From NCBI RefSeq assembly GCF_041020765.1, contig NZ_JBEUEJ010000008.1: DNA of 64,000 bases. One strand, given 5' to 3'. Below, piece by piece: positions 59,533-64,000 of this stretch. The position numbers and the translations under genes are program-made. The first letter of the stretch is position 1. Every line of letters starts with the position of its first letter. The notes below the pieces were generated by a model, which saw only the letters and a program-made list of their open reading frames with translations, was not told the DNA's origin and did not search any database. Source of the stretch: Kineococcus terrestris. Lineage in GTDB: Bacteria; Actinomycetota; Actinomycetes; Actinomycetales; Kineococcaceae.

Positions 59533-60543
59533 ATGGAGTTCCGACACCTCGGTGCGAGCGGTCTGAAGATCTCGGAGATCACCTACGGCAACTGGCTGAC
59601 CCACGGGTCCCAGGTGGAGAACGACGCCGCCGTGGCGTGCGTGCACGCCGCGCTGGACGCGGGGATCTCGACGTTCGACACCGCTGACGTCTACGCCAAC
59701 ACCCTCGCGGAGACCGTCCTCGGGCAGGCGCTGAAGGGGCAGCGCCGGGAGAGCCTCGAGATCATGACGAAGGTCTACTTCCCCACCGGCCCCAAGGGCC
59801 ACAACGACACGGGGCTCTCGCGCAAGCACGTCCTGGAGTCGATCGAGGGCTCGCTGCGCCGGCTGGGCACCGACCACGTCGACGTCTACCAGGCGCACCG
59901 CTACGACGTGGCGACGCCCCTGGAGGAGACGATGCAGGCCTTCGCGGACGTCGTCCGCCAGGGCAAGGCGCTGTACGTCGGCGTCAGCGAGTGGACCGCC
60001 GACCAGCTGCGCGAGGGCCACGCGCTGGCGCAGCAGCTGGGCTTCCAGCTCGTCTCGAACCAGCCGCAGTACTCGGCGCTGTGGCGCGTCATCGAGGGCG
60101 AGGTCGTGCCGGCCTCCCGCGAGCTGGGCGTCTCGCAGGTGGTGTGGTCGCCCATCGCCCAGGGCGTCCTGACCGGCAAGTACCGCCCCGGCGGCGCGCT
60201 GCCGGAGGGCTCGCGCGCCACGGACGAGAAGGGCGGCAAGCAGATGATCAGCCGCTGGATGCGCGACGACGTGCTCGAGCGCGTGCAGCGGCTGCGCCCC
60301 GTCGCCGAGGAGCTGGGGCTGAGCATGTCCCAGCTCGCGGTGGCCTGGGTGCTGCAGAACGACAACGTCGCCTGCGCCATCATCGGCGCCTCCCGGCCGG
60401 AGCAGGTGAAGGAGAACGTGCGCGCGGCGGGCGTGCGCATCCCGGCGGAGCTCATGAGCCGCATCGACGAGGCGCTGGGCGACGTCGTCGAGCACGACCC
60501 CGGCAAGACCCTCGAGGGGATGCCGAAGGAGCGGCTGGCCTGA
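59533..60543 (+). CDS. Aldo/keto reductase (AKR6/Kv-beta-like)
   Basis: 336-residue NADPH-dependent reductase with a TIM barrel. Catalytic tetrad: Asp and Tyr in FDTADVYANTL near residues 49-56, Lys in IMTKVYFP and His in YQAHRYD. VVWSPIAQGVLTGKYRPGG and the cofactor-binding CAIIGASRPEQVKENV near 285 are typical of the voltage-gated K-channel beta-subunit-like group. Substrate unknown. The ATG follows TAGTCT by seven bases; the convergent 72-residue gene is separated by a hairpin. Confidence 0.9.
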   Translation: MEFRHLGASGLKISEITYGNWLTHGSQVENDAAVACVHAALDAGISTFDTADVYANTLAETVLGQALKGQRRESLEIMTKVYFPTGPKGHNDTGLSRKHVLESIEGSLRRLGTDHVDVYQAHRYDVATPLEETMQAFADVVRQGKALYVGVSEWTADQLREGHALAQQLGFQLVSNQPQYSALWRVIEGEVVPASRELGVSQVVWSPIAQGVLTGKYRPGGALPEGSRATDEKGGKQMISRWMRDDVLERVQRLRPVAEELGLSMSQLAVAWVLQNDNVACAIIGASRPEQVKENVRAAGVRIPAELMSRIDEALGDVVEHDPGKTLEGMPKERLA

Positions 60544-60551
60544 GGACGGCG

Positions 60552-60577
60552 GGGGCGGGGCCCCGCGGCCCCGCCCC
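60552..60577. terminator. Bidirectional hairpin after the aldo/keto reductase gene
   Basis: An 11-bp all-G/C stem (60552-60562 with 60567-60577) and a 4-base loop between convergent stop codons. Confidence 0.75.
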
Positions 60578-60579
60578 GG

Positions 60580-60798
60580 TCAGTCGGCCACGCGCAGGCT
60601 GACCGGCCCGTAGACCTCGGTGCCGTCGGCGAACAGGCGCGCGACCTCGACGCCCTGCTCGCGCAGGCCGCGCCACACCTCCCCGATCCACGCCTCGGCG
60701 TCGGCCTGGGTGGGGAAGACCGCGGCCGCGGCCCGCTCGTCCTCCACCGGCCGGCCCTCGGTGTCCTCGAACCGCCACGTCCAGCTCGTCGCCCTCAC
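60580..60798 (-). CDS. Small conserved hypothetical protein
   Basis: 72-residue protein starting VRATSWTWRFEDTEG and containing FPTQADAEAWIGEVWRGL and VYGPVSL, a pattern of small actinobacterial proteins with unknown function; no membrane segment. The GTG at 60798 overlaps the stop of the upstream exporter (GTGA) and also follows TACGGT by seven bases, so it may be both coupled and independently transcribed. Confidence 0.78.
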   Translation of the reverse strand: MRATSWTWRFEDTEGRPVEDERAAAAVFPTQADAEAWIGEVWRGLREQGVEVARLFADGTEVYGPVSLRVAD

Positions 60799-62417
60799 CC
60801 GCCCGACCGTAGGCCACGCCCGGCGGGCGCGCCGCGCTGCGGGCCCGGCGGCGGCGCGATCCCCTCGTCCTCCCCGGTGCGCCGGCGGCGCACGAGGTCG
60901 ACGACGGCGGCCGCGAGCGCCAGCAGCACCAGCGCCAGGGACACCCGCAGCCCGGCCGACAGCGCGGAGCCGAAGACGGCCTGCACGTCGGCCGGCGGGG
61001 TGCCGGTGGCGGGGCCGCCGGCCCCGGACAGGCCCGCCCCGGCCAGCGAGGTGAAGAAGACCGCGGTCACGGCGGCCACGCCCACCGCCGAGCCGACCCG
61101 CTGGCCCGTCTGCAGGACCCCGCCGGCCACACCGGCCACGGCCCGGGGGACGTCGGCCAGGGTGAGCGTCTGGTTCGGGGAGATGACGAGGCCGCTGCCG
61201 GCGCCCGTGACCGCCAGGCACGCCGAGAGGGCGACGGCGCCGGCGGTGCCCTGCGCGGTGGCCGCCACGACGTCGGCGGCGGTCAGCCCGGCGGCGGAGA
61301 CCAGCAGGCCGACGACGACGGTGATCCGGCCGCGGCGCACGACCTGCCGCCCGCCGACCTGGGCGGTGACGGCCGAGGCGAGGGCGAAGGGCGTCTGCAC
61401 GAGCCCGGCCTGCAGCGGCGACAGGCCCAGACCGGACTGCAGGTACAGGGTGACGACGAGGAAGATGCCGGTGAACCCGGCGAAGTAGGTGATGCCCACC
61501 GCGGCGCCGTTGCTGAAGGAGCCCGTGCGCACGAGCTCGCCGCGCACGACGGGGTCGCCGCCGCGCCGGCCCAGGCGGCGCTCCCAGGCGACGAAGGCCA
61601 CCAGGAGGAGGGCACCGGGGGCCAGCAGCGCCCAGCGCGCGGGCGGGGCGTCCTCGCCGGTGGTCAGGACGAACGGCAGCATCAGCAGCACGACCGCGGC
61701 GGCCAGCAGCAGGAGCCCGACGACGTCCAGGTGCAGGCCCCGCACGCCGCGGGCCCCGTCGGGGCGGGCGGACCGGTCGCGCGGCAGCCACCGCCAGGCC
61801 AGCGGCAGCAGGACCAGCCCGATGGGGACGTTGACGAGGAAGACGCCGCGCCAGCCCTCCTCGACGCCGAAGACCTGGATGATCGCCCCGCCGAGCAGCG
61901 GCCCGACGGCGGTGGACAGCCCGACGGTGGTGCCGAACGCGGCGAAGGCGCGGCCGCGCTCGGCGCCGGTGAACAGCTGCTGGATGAGGGCGAGGACCTG
62001 CGGGTTGACCAGGCCGGCGGTGACGCCCTGCAGGAGGCGGACGACCGCCAGCGCGGTCGCGGACTGCACGAGCCCGGCGAGCGCGCTGGTGAGGACGAAC
62101 CCGGCCAGCCCGACGAGGAAGACGCTGCGCCGCGACCAGACGTCCCCGACGCGGCCGGCGGGCACGAGGGCCAGCCCGAACGCCAGGGCGTAGCCGGCGA
62201 CGATCCACTGCACCTGGCTGGGCCCGGCGCCCAGCGACCCCTCGATGGAGGGCAGGGCGACGTTGACGATGGAGACGTCCAGCAGGGTCATGAACCCCAC
62301 GGCCAGGCACACCCCCAGCGCGCGCCAGCGGGCGGGGTCGGCCTGCTCGGCGGCGGGGCCGGGGGCGGGCGCGGGCGTGCGCCCGCGCGCGGGTCCTGAC
62401 GGACCGGTGGGGCTCAT
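60795..62417 (-). CDS. DHA2-family MFS drug exporter
   Basis: 540-residue proton-driven exporter with 14 predicted membrane helices. TLLDVSIVNVALPSIEGSLG near residue 45 is the DHA2 motif, GRVGDVWSRRSVFLVG is the loop 2-3 signature near 95, and RLLQGVTAGLVNPQVLALI with GPLLGGAII near 180 is the antiporter motif C region. Substrate unknown. The ATG at 62417 has GAGGAG five bases upstream. No regulator gene is adjacent. Confidence 0.9.
   Translation of the reverse strand: MSPTGPSGPARGRTPAPAPGPAAEQADPARWRALGVCLAVGFMTLLDVSIVNVALPSIEGSLGAGPSQVQWIVAGYALAFGLALVPAGRVGDVWSRRSVFLVGLAGFVLTSALAGLVQSATALAVVRLLQGVTAGLVNPQVLALIQQLFTGAERGRAFAAFGTTVGLSTAVGPLLGGAIIQVFGVEEGWRGVFLVNVPIGLVLLPLAWRWLPRDRSARPDGARGVRGLHLDVVGLLLLAAAVVLLMLPFVLTTGEDAPPARWALLAPGALLLVAFVAWERRLGRRGGDPVVRGELVRTGSFSNGAAVGITYFAGFTGIFLVVTLYLQSGLGLSPLQAGLVQTPFALASAVTAQVGGRQVVRRGRITVVVGLLVSAAGLTAADVVAATAQGTAGAVALSACLAVTGAGSGLVISPNQTLTLADVPRAVAGVAGGVLQTGQRVGSAVGVAAVTAVFFTSLAGAGLSGAGGPATGTPPADVQAVFGSALSAGLRVSLALVLLALAAAVVDLVRRRRTGEDEGIAPPPGPQRGAPAGRGLRSGG
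60806..60811 (-). promoter_or_regulatory. -10 element (TACGGT), leaderless start of the 72-residue gene
   Basis: TACGGT on the minus strand, seven bases before the GTG at 60798, inside the exporter 3' end. Confidence 0.5.
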
Positions 62418-62508
62418 GCGTCTCCTCGCGGGGGTGGTGCGGACGGACCGTCCAGCACACTCACCCCTGCCGCGGGGGACGACAACTCGAACCGGCCGGC
62501 GCCCGGGC

Positions 62509-63591
62509 TCAGCGCCGCGCGTCGTCCTGGCGGCGGGTGCGGGAGGCGGCCAGGCCCTCCAGGACGCGGCGCGGCCAGCGGGGGCCCTCGTACACGAAGG
62601 CGGTGTACGACTGCACGAGGGAGGCGCCGGCGTCCAGGCGCTCGGCCACGTCCTCGGCGGTCCAGACCCCGCCGACGCTGACGAGCACGAGGCGGTCGCT
62701 GGTGCGGGCGGCCAGGCGCCGCAGCACCTGGAGGGAACGGGCGGCCAGCGGGGCGCCGGACAGGCCTCCCCCGCCGGCGGCGGCGACCTCGGCGGCGGGG
62801 CTGCGCAGGCCCTCGCGCCCGGTGGTGGTGTTGGTGGCGACGATGCCGTCGAGCCCCTCCTCCAGCGCGAGGTCGGCGACGGCGTCGACGTCGGCGTCGG
62901 ACAGGTCGGGGGCGATCTTCACCAGCAGGGGGACGTGCCGGTGGGCGGCGCCGTCGGCGGCCTCGCGCACGGCGCGCAGGACGGGGCGCAGCTTCTCCAC
63001 GGCCTGCAGGTCGCGCAGCCCGGGGGTGTTCGGGGAGCTGACGTTGACGACGAGGTAGTCGGCGTAGGGGGCCAGCAGCCGCGCGGACGTCGCGTAGTCG
63101 GCGGCGGCGTCCTCCTCGGCGACGACCTTGCTCTTGCCGATGTTCACGCCGACCGCCACGGGGTGGCGCGGCGGGGCGGCCCGCAGCTGGCGCAGGCGGC
63201 GGGCGACGGCCTCGGCGCCGGAGTTGTTGAAGCCCATCCGGTTGACGACGGCGCGGTCGGCGACCAGGCGGGCCATCCGCGGCTTCGGGTTGCCCGGCTG
63301 CGGCAGCGCGGTGACGGTGCCGACCTCGACGAAGCAGAACCCCAGGTGCGACAGGGCCTCGACGGCCGCGCCGTCCTTGTCGAACCCGGCGGCCAGGCCG
63401 AGGGGGCCGGGCAGGTCCATGCCCAGCACGCGGGTGCGCAGGCGCGGGTCGTCGGCGACGAACGCGCGGCGCAGCAGGCCGGGGACGACGGGCACGCGGG
63501 CGGCGGCGCGGATGCCGGTGAACGCCCAGTGGTGGGCGACCTCGGGGTCGATGCGGGTCAGCACCGTCCGGTACAGCGCCTGGTAGACCAC
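62509..63591 (-). CDS. pyrD: Dihydroorotate dehydrogenase, class 2 (quinone)
   Basis: 360-residue membrane-associated flavoenzyme oxidising dihydroorotate to orotate with menaquinone. The N-terminal amphipathic part (VVYQALYRTVLTRIDPEVAHH) marks class 2. AAGFDKDG near residue 70, NRMGFNNSG near 118, the catalytic Ser in NVSSPNTPGLR near 184, VKIAPDLSD and ATNTTTGREGL line the FMN site. The GTG at 63591 has GGGGGAG eight bases upstream; upstream in-frame starts add only a short unconserved extension. Confidence 0.93.
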   Translation of the reverse strand: MVYQALYRTVLTRIDPEVAHHWAFTGIRAAARVPVVPGLLRRAFVADDPRLRTRVLGMDLPGPLGLAAGFDKDGAAVEALSHLGFCFVEVGTVTALPQPGNPKPRMARLVADRAVVNRMGFNNSGAEAVARRLRQLRAAPPRHPVAVGVNIGKSKVVAEEDAAADYATSARLLAPYADYLVVNVSSPNTPGLRDLQAVEKLRPVLRAVREAADGAAHRHVPLLVKIAPDLSDADVDAVADLALEEGLDGIVATNTTTGREGLRSPAAEVAAAGGGGLSGAPLAARSLQVLRRLAARTSDRLVLVSVGGVWTAEDVAERLDAGASLVQSYTAFVYEGPRWPRRVLEGLAASRTRRQDDARR

Positions 63592-63686
63592 CGTGCTCGC
63601 TCCCCCGTCCCGCGGCACCGGCCCCCCGCCGGCTCCCCGCCTCGCGCACCGGCCCGCGACGGCGGGCGGGTGGGGGCGGGGTCCCG

Positions 63687-63692
63687 AGTGTA
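63687..63692 (-). promoter_or_regulatory. -10 element (TACACT) for pyrD
   Basis: TACACT on the minus strand about 95 bp upstream of the pyrD GTG. Confidence 0.4.
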
Positions 63693-63752
63693 GGCGGCCC
63701 TCACCGCCCTCGGGGCGCGGGGCGGTGGGGGCCGCGGCCGGTCCCGGGCGGG

Positions 63753-64000
63753 TCAGTCCTCCAGCGAGGCGGTGCGGGTCTCGCGCAGCAGGGCGAGCGC
63801 GACGAGGCTGACGACGGCCGTGCCGGCGAGGTAGAAGCCCACCCAGCCGACGCCGTGGGTGCTCGCGAGGCGCACTGCGGTGTACGGGGCGAGCGAGGCC
63901 CCCAGGATGCTGCCCGCGTTGAAGGCGAGCGAGGCGCCCGTGTAGCGCACGTGCGTGGGGAAAAGCTCCGGCAGGTACGCGCCGATGGGCCCGAACACCA
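63753..64000 (-). CDS. MFS transporter, MHS-like, C-terminal part (cut by window end)
   Basis: The last 82 or so residues of a transporter that continues past the window edge. PELFPTHVRYTGASLAFNAGSILGASLAP, a helix GVGWVGFYLAGTAVVSLVALALL and a short charged tail match the C-terminal end of metabolite:H+ symporters (shikimate or alpha-ketoglutarate permease type). Substrate cannot be told from this part. Confidence 0.82.
   Translation of the reverse strand, partial: VFGPIGAYLPELFPTHVRYTGASLAFNAGSILGASLAPYTAVRLASTHGVGWVGFYLAGTAVVSLVALALLRETRTASLED

Overview
The window is very GC-rich chromosomal DNA from an actinobacterium. The evidence is a bcc-aa3 respiratory gene set with the actinobacteria-only subunit CtaF, a diheme QcrC, a PimB-type mannosyltransferase, a PASTA kinase of the PknL type, class II DAHP synthase, GTG/TTG starts and many leaderless promoters. 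Gene order from idsA/crtE (about 15.3 kb) to ctaC (about 56 kb) follows Mycobacterium tuberculosis Rv2173-Rv2200 as I remember it (idsA2, Rv2175c, pknL, aroG, plsC-like, fadD15, pimB', Rv2191, trpD, ctaE-qcrCAB, ctaF/ctaC), with insertions. A Kineosporiaceae member such as Kineococcus is plausible but unproven.

Layout. 0.1-8.1 kb: a minus-strand DNA-damage block (DUF6504, SAV_6107-type HEPN protein, error-prone polymerase DnaE2, methyltransferase, DinB) behind a perfect actinobacterial LexA box. 8.2-10.0 kb: a YbaK-like deacylase and an alpha/beta hydrolase. 10-18 kb and 22.6-23.6 kb: an acyclic carotenoid cluster (CrtA-like oxygenase, CruF hydratase, glycosyltransferase, CrtD-like desaturase, CrtE, CrtI, CrtB), interrupted by a methylcitrate-cycle operon (gntR-prpD-prpB-prpC). 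23.6-29 kb: an Rv2175c-like DNA-binding protein, a LysM lytic transglycosylase, a PknL-like kinase and DAHP synthase. 29-35.7 kb: phosphofructokinase (PPi-type residues), PlsC-like acyltransferase, an exo/endonuclease-phosphatase, two tandem ROK kinases and hypothetical proteins. 35.9-42 kb: FadD15-like ligase, GT87 and PimB-like mannosyltransferases, and a lipoprotein with a zinc-peptidase motif. 42-46 kb: a DEDDh/GIY-YIG nuclease, an Lrp-type RAM protein and TrpD. 46-56 kb: the respiratory supercomplex genes in two clusters, separated by an L,D-transpeptidase and a decayed regulator/SRPBCC gene pair. 56-64 kb: Aat, ErpA, an M20 dipeptidase, DUF3043, an aldo/keto reductase, a DHA2 exporter, PyrD and the end of an MFS gene cut by the window edge.

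How the parts work together: the DNA-damage block probably mediates translesion mutagenesis under LexA. A divergent promoter pair at 42.3-42.4 kb carries the layout of RecA-independent (PafBC-type) damage promoters. The carotenoid genes suffice on paper for a 1-hydroxylated, 3,4-desaturated, glycosylated, possibly ketolated lycopene derivative; no cyclase is visible. ctaCDF and ctaE-qcrCAB together encode the menaquinol-to-oxygen branch, and three 11-bp direct repeats upstream of ctaE resemble a PhoP box.

I saw no CRISPR array, transposon, prophage, tRNA or rRNA. I did not find a clearly new multi-gene system. The strongest unusual signals are regulatory sites, tandem repeats beside the mutagenesis genes, the carotenoid gene combination and the decayed gene pair.
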